64,000 nucleotides of DNA, taken from the NCBI RefSeq assembly GCF_021730395.1, contig NC_069377.1, positions 46,950,501 through 47,014,500 of the forward strand. The letters are read 5' to 3'. This DNA is from Mercenaria mercenaria. Lineage: Eukaryota; Mollusca; Bivalvia; Venerida; Veneridae. Below are positions 22,201 to 33,203 of this stretch, in pieces. Position 1 is the stretch's first letter; each line of letters opens with the position of its first letter. Made by a program: the position numbers and the translations under genes. The notes under the pieces were generated by a model. It saw nothing but the letters and a program-made list of their open reading frames with translations, was not told where the DNA came from and did not search any database.

Positions 22201-25200
22201 GGCCAAATCTTTTTGAACGTAACTTCTTTAGTACAGCAGTCAGATATTCTATCGAAACGCATTTAGTCAATTTAAAAATTGTTTAGCTTTTCAAATAAGT
22301 AGTGTAGATATAAAATCTGTCCTTTTGTAACCCCAATTTTGCCTGTTTGTCTATTACTTGGCTGTGAATTGATAGAACAAAAAAAAAAAAAAACTGGAAA
22401 AAAAACAGACCTCCCCAACTCTAAATTTCTAGTTCAGTCAAAGCAAAACAAACAACACTTTAAGGGTGGCCATATAACACTTTAAGGGTGGCCATATTGG
22501 GATCATTCTTTGTCAGGCTTGTTATCATTTTTGCCTGAAATGAATCTCCACCACAAAAACATAAGCTAGCCTGATCTGTTAAGAAATTATTCCAAAGGGA
22601 TTCGAGCAATATCGAAGAATCTGTATGACCAACTCTGTTTGGTCTCACTGGTCAAGTGGTTTGTTACTTCCCTTCACCTCTATGGGTTGGAGTTCCACTA
22701 GGGGCACAAAGTTGTTCATGTGCCGAAGCCATCTAACTGTGCTTCAGAAGAAATATTATTCCACACATGTGCCTGTTTTGTCTTAAATATTCCTCATGCT
22801 GTGCCGTTAAATAGGCAGGCCTTCAGATTAATGTAGAAAAATCAAAATTAAAAATAAGACACTCATCCCTTAGAAATTATAACTAAAAAAAAACAAAGTG
22901 ATTCAGTGAGGTTTGGCAAGAATTTATTTGCAAAATCATTCATGTAGTCTTTAAAACATAATAGAAAAGCTATATACTGTGTTACCCACACTGTAAATGT
23001 TTGATTTCTGTGTTATTTCTAAAGAAATGTTAACTTCATGTATAATCATAACCGCCTCCTCAAGGGTCCAAGCTGGGAAAAAAAATTAAAAAAAGCCCGC
23101 TCGCTCCATGTAAAATCTACCCGCCTCTGAAAAAATCAAAATTGAAAAAAAAAAAATAAAATAAAAATTTCGCTCGCCCGCTCCATTTTTTTTTGAAAAT
23201 TTTCCGAAGAACTATTAATCAATTTGGTATGGCCAAAACAGTTCTACAGCTGACAGTACATGTAAGCAGTATTCTTAGGCATAAAAATATTTTGTTTCCC
23301 AGAGTATCCAGACCCTAAATGAATTTATGACACTGGAGATTTTGCTTTCAACTGTGTAATTATTTCCAAAAAAGTCAGATAGTCATGCACCTGATAAAAA
23401 AGTCAAATCTAACTTCCCTGTTTGTTTAGCATGTAAACAGAAACAAAGGATTTTTAGACCTTCAAAGTGGTTATATACAACAAGCATTTATAATTGCAGA
23501 CAAGAGTATAAATTACTTTTAGCTCATTTGTCATATCTTGACAAGGTGAGGTTTGTGAAAGCTAGATGTTCGTCATCCATTGTGTGTCAACAATTTGTAA
23601 AGAAAATCTTCTTATTCTTCAGAACCTCTTGGCAGATTTACACCAAACTGCATAGGAATGATACTTGGATGGTTCCTTTTCAAAATTGCCTAACAAATTT
23701 AATTACATACAACACTTTAGTTGCCATGGCAACCAGAAGGAAATCTTCTAAAATCTTTTCAAAAGCTGTAAGCTGGATTTCAAAAACATTTTGTAGAAAT
23801 AATTTCTGAATGACCCTCTACCAAACTTGCTAAAGCCATTCTGTCTCAGTGGAAAAAAAAGCTGGCTAAACCTATATAGTACATTTCAAAAATTTTCTCC
23901 AAAACCACTGGGCCGATTTACACTAAACTTCACAGAAATGATCCTTGGTTGCCCCCTATCAAAATTGCCAGAATAATTGATGGAAAAACTTTAAACACTG
24001 TTCTCGTCCAAAACCACAATAGCTAAGTGATTTGATATTTGGTTTGTTGTATCATCTAATGGTCATCTACCAAGCTAGTTCAGGTTATCACCCTAGGGTC
24101 AAATATGCTCCAGTCCTTGGGGGTTATATGGTTTAAATGGACTTATATACACTTGGAAAATCGTATTGTCCAAAACCACAGGGCTTAGGGGTTTGATCTT
24201 TTTTATGTAACATCATCCAGTGGTCCTCTACTGAGATTTTTCAGATTATCCCCTAGGGTTAGATAATGGCCCACCCCAGCGGTCACATAGTTTATTATAG
24301 ACTTATACAGGGAAAATTTTTTAAGATGTTCCTGGCCAAAATTATAGGTCATTGGGCTTTGATATTTGGTATGTAGCACCATCAAATAGTCCTCTACCAA
24401 GTATGTTCAAAGTATCACCTAGGGTCTCAAGGGGTCATATGGTTAATATAGACTTATTATAGGGGAAAACTTGGAACATCTTGTCCAAAACCACAGGGTA
24501 TTGAGCTTTGATAATTGGTATGTAGCATCAACTATTGGTCCTTTAGCAAGTTTTTCTTCAATTTATCCCCTAGGGTTAAATATTGCCAGGTTGGGTACCT
24601 TTGGTTTAATTAGAGTTGTTTAGAAAAAAATTTTCTTGCCTGAAACCACAAGACTTAGGCCTTAGATGTTTTGTATGTAGCATTGCTTAGTGGTCCTTCA
24701 ACACTGAAATTATACAAATTATGCCCCTTAGTTGAAAAGAGGGCACCAACCAGGGAAACTCAAGTTTTACATAGACTTATAAAGAAAAAATAGAATAAAA
24801 AATATCGTGTCTGAAAGTTCAAGACCTAGACCTTTGGTTTTTGGGTATATATTATTGCAAAGTTGTTTTCTAGTAAGATTGTTTGAATTATCCCCATGGG
24901 TGAAAAGAAAGCCTAAACCCTAACCTTCTTCCTTTTTTTCTAAACACAGCCTTGAAATTTTGGTGACATGTACAGTTTTGCACACTGATTTAATGTGACT
25001 TTCAGTGACCATTTATTCAATGTATTGAACCTACTTTCTTACATTTGGTACATGTAGCTCATATTACCAAAGTGAGCGATTCATTATGACCCTCTTGTAT
25101 TGTGTTAATGTATTTTGTAGATGGAGAAAGAATGTTCCACCAAAAGGTACAGGAAACTATTTCAGTGAAAGCTGCTGAAAAAGCTAAAGGTATGTTTATA

Positions 25201-28036
25201 AAAAATGCAGTGTTTAACTTTTTTCTTATGGTTATTTTTGGTTGACTCAAACTTGGAATGAAGCTAGTATCACTTGTGAGAACCTGATTCTACTGCTCAG
25301 TTATTTTGGTTTATCCTGCTCAGTAGTAACACACACTCAAATTGGGCTGAATTTATTTTTGTTTCGTCACTCTTGTTCAGCTTGAAATTAAATGTGTTCA
25401 ATTTTTTGCATTTTTAATTTTTAGCTCACCTGTCACATAGTGACAAGGTGAGCTTTTTGTGATCACCCTTCGTCAGCCCGCCGTGTGTCCGTCCGTCAAC
25501 AATTTCTTGTCTGCATGTTTAGTGGTTTAAATTTTTTTTGATTTTTTTTTAACCAAACTTGCACACAAACTTGTATCACCAAAGATCTCGGTTCCTTTGT
25601 TGAACTGGCCAGTTCCCATTTGGGTTCCAGAGTTATGGCCCCTGAAAGGGCAAAAATTAGCTATTTTGACCTTGTCTGCATAATAGCGGGCTTCTTTTTA
25701 TGATTTGATTTTTCCCAAACTGGAAACACAACTTGTATCACCATAAGATCTTGGTTCCTTTCTTGAACTGGCCAGATTCCATTATGGGTTCCAGAGTTAT
25801 GGCCCTGAAAGGGCCAGAATTAGCTATTTTGACCTTGTTGCACAATAGCAGCTTCATTTATGATTTGTTTTTTAACCAAACTTGAAACACAACTTGTTCA
25901 CCACAAGATCTTGGTTCCTTTCTTGAACTGGCGAGATTCCATTACGGGTTCCAGAGTTAGGGCCCCCTGAAAGGGCCAAATTAGCAATTTTGACATTGTC
26001 TGCACAATAGCAGCTTATTTATGATTTAAATTTTTAATCAAACTTGCACAAAACTTGTGTCACCATAAGATCTGGATTCCTTAGTTAAAACCGGCCAGAT
26101 CCCATAAGGGTTCCAGAGTATGGCCCCTAAAAGGGCCAAAATTAGCTATTTGACCTTGTCTGCACAATACAGTTTCTTTGATTCGATTTTAACCAAACTT
26201 GCACCAACTTGTATCACCACAAGATTTTGGGTTTCCCTTTATTGAACTGGCCAGATTTCTTCAGGGGTTCCAGAGTTATGGCCCCTTAAAGGTCCAAAAT
26301 TGGCTATTTTGGCTTTTGCAGCCATATAGAGACTTCATTTATGGTTTTATTTGATACAAACTTCCAAAACAACTTCAACAACAATAATTTTTGGATTTCA
26401 TGACAAATAATACCAAGCGTAGGTTCAGAGTTATTTTATATCTGATTACCTCCCCTGTTTTGTAATAAAAATGGATTTATATCAGTAAGTACTTATAAGG
26501 ACTTATTTGAAATTTCATTATTGTCATTAGTTGGACTGAGCCAATCAGGGTTAGATAACTATGGACTGATTTTATGTCAAATTACCTCCCTTTATTTCAA
26601 ATTAAAATGGGTATATCTCCTTAACTAATGAAGATACTGATCTGAAATTTCATTTATGTCAACAGTTTTATTTGGCAGATCCTTCTTTTGTTCACTTACA
26701 ATAATTTTTTTTTGTTTTTAATTACTTTCCTTTTAGTTACTAAAAATAGCTTATATTTAGTAACTTTTTTTTTACCGGTATTGGGCCCGTAGGGAAAAAC
26801 CGAGCCCACTTTTCTGTGGTACAGCATGGATGGTAGCTCCAATTTTTAGGTGATTTTGACATATCTGTACCTTGTAAGAATTTTTTTTTTTGGGTTTAAA
26901 TTTCTTCCCTTTGTTGTTCCGGTCCTTTTTCTGAGGACCTTTTTGCCCTCAAGTGCAATGATAACAGGTGGGGCGATTTAGGGCCATCATGGCCCTCTTG
27001 TTTATGCTTTAATACAGGGATATCTAGATTATTTAAAAGTGCAATTGCTCTGAAACTTCATTACAGTCTTCAGGGACATGAAACAGTCATGTTGGATAAT
27101 TAAGAAAAGAAATGCATAAAAGTCAATAGCTCAATGTAAACCCTTACCCAGCTAAATTCTTACAATGAACTTGTCCATATATCAATTTGGACAGTTTCCA
27201 TTTGATGTTAGAAGGTGTGATTTTAAAGCCAAACTACACAGTTGTGCAGGTATGCTGATCGCAAAGGAGAATCATTTAACCCCAATTTGATACAGTTTAT
27301 GGGATAAATGGTGTTGGGCCGTTTTATGTAGATTTATATGCCTGATACAGAATTACATAGCAGTTTATTTTGTTCGTAAACTGAAATTGAACTGGATACA
27401 TACATCATGTTCCGGGTTTATATGCATTTCAGATTCATCACGTCAACCTGATTTAGCATTTTCGAAGAGTACGGCTACAGTAACTGGGAAAGTTTACAGA
27501 AGAGAGCAATAAGTAAATTCTCTTTTAAATAATATTGATATTTTGAGCTTAAACTTGAGCGTTTAATGCTAAAAACAATAGACTATCAACTCTAACTTTA
27601 ACATCGATCAAGTAATTTTAAGTTACCAGTCATTAGACATGAAGATACTTTTTGCATTCTTTTTACAAGTCTATCGTAATTTTTCACGTCAGTTCTGTAA
27701 CTAGTGTGTAAGCTGTAAGAACAGTGTAATCTATACCCTTGAAATGTATCTTGCTCAGCATTCTGGTCACTGCCACCGAGGTGGCATTTCGGGACTGCAG
27801 AACATTTTGTTATAGTGCTGAAGTATTCACAAAGAATTACTTATCAACACCAGTGACATGCCCATGGTCCTGTGTAATTGTTCTTTGCATTTCTTTTATT
27901 GCTTTTTAGGTGGAACTGAGGAATTTATTTACAAGATGGAGGAGAAGAAAGTGGCGGAGTTGCGTTAATTAACAAAACGCTCTCCAGCATTGACAGCAGT
28001 TTGAAAGAACTTGTTGCAATAAAAAAAAGAAATTAG
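16291..28036 (+). CDS. Myb/SANT-like DNA-binding protein (NAIF1/TSNARE1/Harbinger-Myb type)
   Basis: Exons: 16291-16448, 18894-18960, 19672-19770, 20055-20133, 20728-20778, 25121-25189, 27433-27512 and 27910 to about 27968 or 28036. Phases agree through exon 6. The N-terminal 110 residues are the Myb/SANT-like fold: KSKWSEGEVILLVEEV, KFSPDNTAVDRTRFWSETTK, INAVGGKERNVKQVEKKWRD, LKSQTKSREVKRRTEAKKTG. Then comes EEKILGTLPSCSLDGIPGGK, a segment typical of this family, and a charged tail. The family binds DNA; NAIF1 and the Myb partner of Harbinger transposons bring HARBI1 to DNA. Oddities: exon 7 reaches TAA one base out of step with a GTAAAT donor, and exon 8 stops at 27966, though the +1 frame continues as LSSIDSSLKELVAIKKRN. 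Both fit a one-base loss (mutation or consensus error). Exon 6 can also join exon 8 in frame, skipping exon 7. A full-length host gene and an old transposon-derived gene are both possible. Confidence 0.8.
16449..18334. other. intron 1 of the Myb/SANT-like gene
   Basis: Mostly AT-rich. About 17235-17316 carries four near copies of GATACAACGAAACACAGAGTAC, a 30-40 bp minisatellite. Two copies of GTTATATAATTACAACAA lie at about 17990-18030. Nothing coding was seen. Confidence 0.5.
18335..18478 (-). mobile_element. short dispersed element, partial copy
   Basis: Contains CAGCCTGACCATAATCTGCA, TAAATGGTACTGTCC and CATAGCAGGGTA, the reverse-oriented blocks of the element at 7539-7765. More diverged than the other copies. 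In intron 1 of the Myb/SANT-like gene. Confidence 0.6.
19166..19268. repeat. 51-bp tandem duplication
   Basis: TGAAATGATTTTTTTTCGAC plus TGCCTTTATTTTGCCACAGT and CTATGTACTG occurs twice, almost identical, in intron 2 of the Myb/SANT-like gene. Very recent by identity, or an assembly duplication. Confidence 0.85.
19316..19357 (+). ncRNA. diverged hammerhead ribozyme motif
   Basis: TGTCTGCC (19316-19323), CTGATGA, TTATAATAT, GAA, ACTGGT, A, GGTAGACA (19350-19357). Stem I pairs over 8 bp with one G-U. The core CTGATGA and GAA are intact, but stem II is weak (U-U at its base, two A-U pairs). It matches the palindrome motifs at 10.1-10.2 kb in order and in the words GCCCTGATGA and GGTAGG, so it is a decayed relative. 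In intron 2 of the Myb/SANT-like gene, sense strand. Confidence 0.6.
20929..23234. mobile_element. non-autonomous DNA transposon with GGCCATACCAAATTG ends
   Basis: GGCCATACCAAATTG at 20929 is matched by CAATTTGGTATGGCC ending at 23234. Both ends are followed inward by similar poly-A plus CGCCCGC-rich segments (CACCCGCCCGCACG on the left, GCTCGCCCGCTCC on the right). No transposase was seen inside; the middle is occupied by a second inverted-repeat element. Target duplication unclear (A-rich on both sides). It sits in intron 5 of the Myb/SANT-like gene. Confidence 0.75.
21341..22045. mobile_element. nested inverted-repeat element flanked by TTAA
   Basis: Left arm from TTAAACAGGCTGGTAACTTT and right arm ending AATGTTACCAGCCTGTTAA are inverted for about 270 bp each, at roughly 85-90% by eye, including TCCGATCGGGCTTA/TTAAGCCCGATCGGGC and GTTGCCTTCAGTTTTG. 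TTAA on both sides recalls piggyBac-type target choice. No coding capacity. It lies wholly within the 20929-23234 element, so it inserted later. Confidence 0.8.
23235..23516. other. AT-rich part of intron 5 of the Myb/SANT-like gene
   Basis: Nothing recognised. Confidence 0.4.
23517..25098 (+). mobile_element. AGCTCA...TCTTGT element with minisatellite core, copy A
   Basis: Begins TTTTAGCTCATTTGTCATAT with a decayed 5' hairpin, followed by a long core of diverged units of about 110-170 bp (repeated CCAAAACCACAGGG, TTGATATTTGGTATGTAGCA, GGTCCTCTACCAAG). Ends AGTGAGCGATTCATTATGAC then CCTCTTGT. The 3' hairpin is decayed. It ends 22 bp before exon 6 of the Myb/SANT-like gene. Confidence 0.7.
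25190..25417. other. start of intron 6 of the Myb/SANT-like gene
   Basis: AT-rich; nothing recognised before the copy B element. Confidence 0.4.
25418..27002 (+). mobile_element. AGCTCA...TCTTGT element with minisatellite core, copy B
   Basis: 5' hairpin AGCTCACCTGTCAC...GTGACAAGGTGAGCT, then CGTCAGCCCGCCGTGTGTCC, then about six units of about 160 bp (CCAGAGTTATGGCCCCTGAA, TTGACCTTGTCTGCAC, AACTTGTATCACCA). The 3' end GGGCCATCATGGCCC is a perfect hairpin followed by TCTTGT. Many units differ by single-base gaps. Confidence 0.8.
27138..27284 (+). mobile_element. short dispersed element, partial copy
   Basis: ACCCTTACCCAGCTAAATTC at the left, CAATGAACTTGTCC and ATTTGGACAGTTTCC inside, ATCATTTAACCCC at the right. 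Same family as 7539-7765. In intron 6 of the Myb/SANT-like gene. Confidence 0.65.
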
Positions 28037-28084
28037 AAACTGAGATTGAAGCAACTTTTTGCCCCAGTTTGAATTTTAAACATT

Positions 28085-30092
28085 GATAAATCTTTAAAAA
28101 CTTTCAAATCAAAGGAAAAGCTGTTAACAAAAGGGTATCACAATTTTGGCCCAATCTTAATGAAACTTGCTTAGAATTTTACCCTTAATAACATTTTGGA
28201 CGAGTATTATATTGGGTTATCTTGACTCAGAAACTAGGTCACCAGGTCAAATCAAAATGAAAGCTTGTTAACAATCAGAGGTCACACTTTTGGCCCAATC
28301 TTAATGAACTTGGTCAGAATGTTCCCCCAATAAATCTTGGATGGGTTCGATATTGGTTATTTGGGTCAAAACTAGGTCACCAGGTCAAATCAAAGGAAAA
28401 GCATCTTAAACACTGTAGAGGTCACTTTTTATGACGGGTATCTTCATGAAACTAAGTCAGAATGTTAATTTTGTGATTCTTTAGGTAAAGTTTGAATCTG
28501 AGTCATGTTGGGTAAAAAATTTTAGGTCATTGGGTCAAATCAAAGGAAGTAGTTAACACTTAGAGGCCACATTTATGACCATATCTTAATGAAACTTGGT
28601 CAGAATGTTAATCTTGATCTTTAGGTCAATAGGCCAGTTGAGCAATACAGGGCTGTAAACATTTAGCTTCTGTATTTTGATAGAGGCTGTATTTTTAACT
28701 TGATCTTCCTGAATTTAGGTCAGAATGATTGCCCTGATGCTATGTAGGTATATTTAATAAATATGGTAGTCTGGATCAAAAGCTAGGTCAAATCAAACAG
28801 GAACCTTTGTATGTGATAGAGGCTGTATTTTTAGCTCCTGTCACATAGTGACAAGGTGAGCTTTTGTGATCACGCAGCGTCGTCCGTCCATCCCTCCGTG
28901 CGTAAACTTTTGCTTGTGACCACTCTAAGGTCACATTTTTTGTGGATCTTTATGAAAGTTTGTCAGAATGTTCATCTTGATGATATCTAGGTCAAGTTCA
29001 AAAGTGGGTCATGTGCCTTCAAAAGTAGGTTAGTAGGTCAAAAAATGAAAAACGTTGTGCCCTCTCTAGAGGCCCTATTTTTCATGGGATCGTATGAACT
29101 TTGGTTGAATGTTTATCTTGATATATAGGTCAATTTTTTAACTGGGTCGACTGAGATCAAAAACTAGGTCAGTAGGTCTTGAAATAGAAAAACCTGTGAC
29201 CTCTCTAGAGGCCATACCCTTGAATGGATCTTCATGAAAAATTTGGGCAGAATGTTTAACTTGATGATATCTAGTTCAGTTTGAAACGGGGCAAAATGGG
29301 GACAAAAACTAGGTCAGTAGGTCTAAAATTATTAAAATCTTTTGACCTCTCTAGAGGCCATATTTTTCAATGGATCTTCATGAAAACTGATCTGAATGTT
29401 CACCTTGATGATATCTAAATCAGTTTTGAAACTGGACCACGTGCGGTCAAAAAAGGCCAGTAATAAAAAAATAGAAAAACCTTGTTTACCTCTCTAGAGG
29501 CCATATTTTTCATGAGATCTTCATGAAAATTAGTGAGAATGTTCACCTTGATGAATATCTAGGTAAAGTTCAAAACAGGGTCACGTCCTTCGAAAACTAG
29601 GTCAACCAGGTAAAATAATAGAAAAAAACCTTGTGACCTCTGTAGAGACCATATTTTTCAATGGATCTTCATGAAAATTTGGGCAGAATTTTTATCTTGA
29701 TAATATCTAGGTCAAGTTCAAAACTGGGGCACATGAGCTCAAAAACTAGGTCACTATGTCAAATATTAGAAAAAACGACGTCATACTCAAAACGGGTCAT
29801 GGGAAGGGGGTGAGCAATTCAGGACCATCATGGTCCTCTTGTTAAATTTATTTTCATGTAATTTAGTCAGAATGATGGCCTTAAAATTCTAAGTCAAGTT
29901 CGATTATGGGTCAACTGGGGTCAAAAACTAGGTCATTAGGTCAATTTAAAGAAAATATTGTCTATACTCAGATTTTTGTTCGAACTGTAATGATAATTGC
30001 CAGAATATTTTACATGAAATCACTAGGTCAAACATGTTACACTGTTATGGTGGGTTTCCCAGATGAGCCATCTAGAGCCATCTTGGCCCTCT
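28085..30092 (+). mobile_element. outer AGCTCA-type element, 5' truncated, interrupted by copy C
   Basis: Units of about 150 bp (CACAATTTTGGCCCAATCTT, GGGTCAAAACTAGGTCACCA, AAATCAAAGGAAAAGC) run from 28085 to 28828 and resume at 29843 (TCATGTAATTTAGTCAGAAT). The element ends GAGCCATCTTGGCCCTCTTA. Its own 5' hairpin is missing. The gap between the two parts is exactly the complete element at 28829-29842. Confidence 0.7.
28829..29842 (+). mobile_element. AGCTCA...TCTTGT element, copy C, nested
   Basis: Starts TTTTAGCTCCTGTCAC (5' hairpin with a small gap), CGTCGTCCGTCC, about seven units of about 145 bp (GACCTCTCTAGAGGCCATAT, TGATGATATCTAGGTCA), and ends AGGACCATCATGGTCCTCTTGT. Its last 500 bp closely match the tail of the copy ending at 52634, apart from many one- to several-base gaps. 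Confidence 0.85.
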
Positions 30093-30179
30093 TATTACCC
30101 ATTTCATTCCCATCCTGGGGTCAGTGTCACGATAAAGGGGAGTTTTTGCATGCAAGTTCAGTTGGCATCATTGGCATAT

Positions 30180-30915
30180 AGCTTTTAAACTTTCTTTTAT
30201 TTTCTAGGTCTATTATAAAACTGACTGGGTCAAGTTCCATAACTCTGACATGTATTTTGAGCAAATGTGGGCCCTTTTTGATTTTTTTACTTGCAAATTA
30301 CTGTCCCAGAACTAATGCAGATACTGAAACTTTGCATGTGTTTTCAGGATCATAAAACTAGTCGGCAGCATGAAGTTCAATAGCTTTGTCAAGCATTTTG
30401 TATAAATCATGCCCTTTTTGGAATAGAAAATCCCGTTAAAGTTTTTGCAGCAAGTGCATACAGCTATAACCTTGAGGCATGCAGATTAGAAATTCATTTT
30501 TTCTTGCCAACCTCACTGGGTCGAGCCCCTTAGTCTAACATGTATTTTGGGGATATTATGTCCCCATTTTGGACTTAGAAAATTCTGGTTTTTGATTTTA
30601 CATGCCAGTTACTACCCGCAAACAAATTTGGGGATATTATATTGAAACTTCACATGTTTTAAAAGTATTTGCCAGCATCAAATACCATAAATCTTTACAT
30701 GCATCTTCATCAAATTGTGTCCCCTTTTAAATTTGGAAATTTGTGGTTAAAGTTTTGAAAATAAAGTTTAACATGCAGGTCACTACTACAAAAATAATGC
30801 AGATACTGTAGTGAAAAATCTAGAGATATTTTAACATTTAGAGTAATATTTTCCTGCTTCTTGGACAGTAATTCAAACAGTCAAGCATTCGCTGTCTAAC
30901 AGACAGCTCTTGTTT
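30180..30915 (+). mobile_element. minisatellite-cored element ending in a GCTGTC hairpin
   Basis: Core of diverged units of about 170-200 bp (GGGTCAAGTTCCATAACTCT, TGACATGTATTTTG, ATGCCCTTTTTGG). Ends GCTGTCTAACAGACAGC, a perfect hairpin, then TCTTGTTT. A clear 5' end was not found. Confidence 0.65.
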
Positions 30916-30945
30916 ATAAAAATTGTTAGTGTAGACCTTTTTCAT

Positions 30946-31936
30946 TTTTTAGTCACCTGAGCACAAAGTGCTTTAAGATGAGCTTTGTAATGTGATCACC
31001 TGTGTCCCGTTGTCTGTCGTCATCAACAATTGGACTGTTAACACCTAGAGGTCACAGTTTTGGCCCAATCTAAATTAAACTTGGATAGAATGTTGCCCTC
31101 AAATAATCTTGGACAAATTCGATATTGGGTCATCGGGGTTTAAAAACTAGGTCACCTGGTCAAATCAAAGGAAAGTTTGTTAACACCCCCAAAGGTCACA
31201 ATTTTGGCCCAAAATTTTTAAAGAAACTTGGTCACATGTTACGCTCATAAAATCTTGGATGAGTTTATATTGGGTTATCTGGACTCAGAAACTAGGTCAC
31301 TAAATCAAATCAAAGGAAAAAGGGTTGTTTAACACTCTAGATGTCACAATTTGGGCCAAATCTTAATAAAACTTGTCAGAATGTTACCGTCAATAAAGTC
31401 TAGGACGAGTTTGATATTGGGTTATCCGGTTTTAAAAAATAGGTCACCAGGGCAGATCAAAGGAAAAACTTGTTTACACTGTAGAGGCCACATTTGCGAC
31501 TGTATCATTATGAAACTTTTGGGCAGAATGTTAATCTTTCCTTATTATAGGTCAGGTTTTAAATCTGGGTCAGGTGGGGTCAAAAACTAGGTCACTAGGT
31601 CATTCAAGGAAAACCCGTTAACACTAGAGGCCACATTTATGATGTATCTTCGTGAAACTTAGTGGAATGTTAATCTTGATGACCTTTGGGGCAGGTTTGA
31701 ATCTTAGTCATGTGGGGTCTAAAAATAGGTCACAGGGTCAAATAAAGGAAAGCTTTTTTTAAAACTTTAGAGGCCACATTTTTTGACTGTATCTTCTTGA
31801 AACTTAGTCAGAATGTTAATCTTGATGATCTTTAGGTCAAGTTAGAATCTTTGTCATGTGGGGTCAAAACTAGGTCTCGGGGTCAAATCAAAGTAAAAGC
31901 TTTTTAACACTATAGAGGGCCACATTTATAACTGGA
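30946..31936 (+). mobile_element. AGCTCA-type element, copy D, 3' truncated
   Basis: Starts TTTTAGTCACCTGAGCACAA with hairpin partner AGTGCTTTAAGATGAGCT, then CCCGTTGTCTGTCGTC and about six units of about 145 bp of the GGTCACAGTTTTGGCCCAAT type. It stops inside a unit at about 31936, where different repeat sequence starts, so the 3' hairpin is absent. Confidence 0.7.
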
Positions 31937-32240
31937 GTGTAATAAAGCCATTAAATAAAAATGATAATACCCTAGTGTAATAAAGCTTTGACGTCGACGT
32001 CATTTATAGTATAGGCTATGTCGGTCAAATTGTCTTGTTTATATAGTAAAAGAAAGTCGATTTTTTGATGTTTCGACAAGAAAGGCTTACATGTGATAAA
32101 AAGAATATTACATTTGTGACTTTCCACATTTAATATATTAAACTCGTTTAATAAAATTGATAAAATGCTGGCATAGCCCCGCATTTTATCATTTTATTCA
32201 ACTCGTTTAATTTAAATTCAATAGAAAAGACACTGTGTAA
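31937..32240 (-). repeat. unclassified dispersed repeat
   Basis: Shares CACTAGGGTATTATC-type edges, AGTGTAATAAAGCTTTGA and AACTCGTTTAATAAA with the segment at 59200-59535 in the opposite orientation; translated similarity in one frame reflects nucleotide similarity. No protein family recognised. Confidence 0.5.
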
Positions 32241-32809
32241 TATTCTATATTAATTTTTATATGATTTGTGCATACACAAATCTAATATTAATTTCAGTGG
32301 AGTATATTGTCTTACAAGCTTTTTTTTGTCAAATACACCCTTAATGTGTATTATTTACATTTGAAATATCAGGACTTTTACACATTTCACTGTAATTTTC
32401 CCCGAGTTTTATTTTCTTTGTTGTTGTAGTAATATGAATAATTTATTGTATAATTTCATAATGAATTGCTTCAATAAATTTGTTAAAATTATCCTAACTG
32501 CTGTCAAATGTTAGTTTTATTATCAATAAACCATTATGAAAAGACACTTGTGTTAATATCCTCTATTTGTTCAATTATTCGAATTTTTCCGAGAACAAAA
32601 CGGTATTTGGTCATATAGGAAACTGAGTCTGTATTGACAATAAGTTCTAACTTGGCTTTTATGAATCATTGTTTTGGGAAATTAAAACGTTTGCTTCATT
32701 GATAACTAGGGGGAAATCAAGTCTAGAGATTCTACAGATGACAGGTATAAACCATATACAGTACAAAATGTACCTCTTTTAAGTATGGCTGGCTTTTAAA
32801 TACAAGAAC
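32241..32809. other. AT-rich intergenic sequence
   Basis: Nothing recognised. Confidence 0.4.
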
Positions 32810-33075
32810 TCGTCTAACAGGAATGCCCCCCCTTGGAACAGAAATTATTTTGCTCACTGTAAGCAAAACAAAAGCTTTACTGTTCTGGCTCAATGTGACC
32901 TTGACCTTTTGGACCTCTGCTGGTCATGATCAACTTCACATCAACTTTCATGATCCTAGGCCCAAGCGTTCTTGAATTTATCATCCGGAAACTGATTGGT
33001 CTACATACCAACAGACAGACTGACAGCCATCTGTAAAAAATATACCACTCCTTCGATGGGGGGGCACAAAAGTCA
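32810..33075 (-). mobile_element. single-unit GGGGGCA-type element
   Basis: Bounded by ACAGGAATGCCCCCCCTT and CTTCGATGGGGGGGCACAAA. Contains TGTGACCTTGACCTTTTGGA and ACAGACAGACTGACAGCC, the common core and Cys-rich (GTCTGT) blocks of this class of bivalve repeat. On the minus strand it ends GTTAGACGAGTTCTTGTA. Confidence 0.6.
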
Positions 33076-33203
33076 GCTGTTCTTCTTCAGGAAAAAATGT
33101 CATAAAAAAGCAACAATAAATTCCTTGGTCTACATTATTATTTCGGTAAATGCCAAAAATGATGTTAAAAAAACACATTTACAGCAAATCCAAATAAATG
33201 ATT

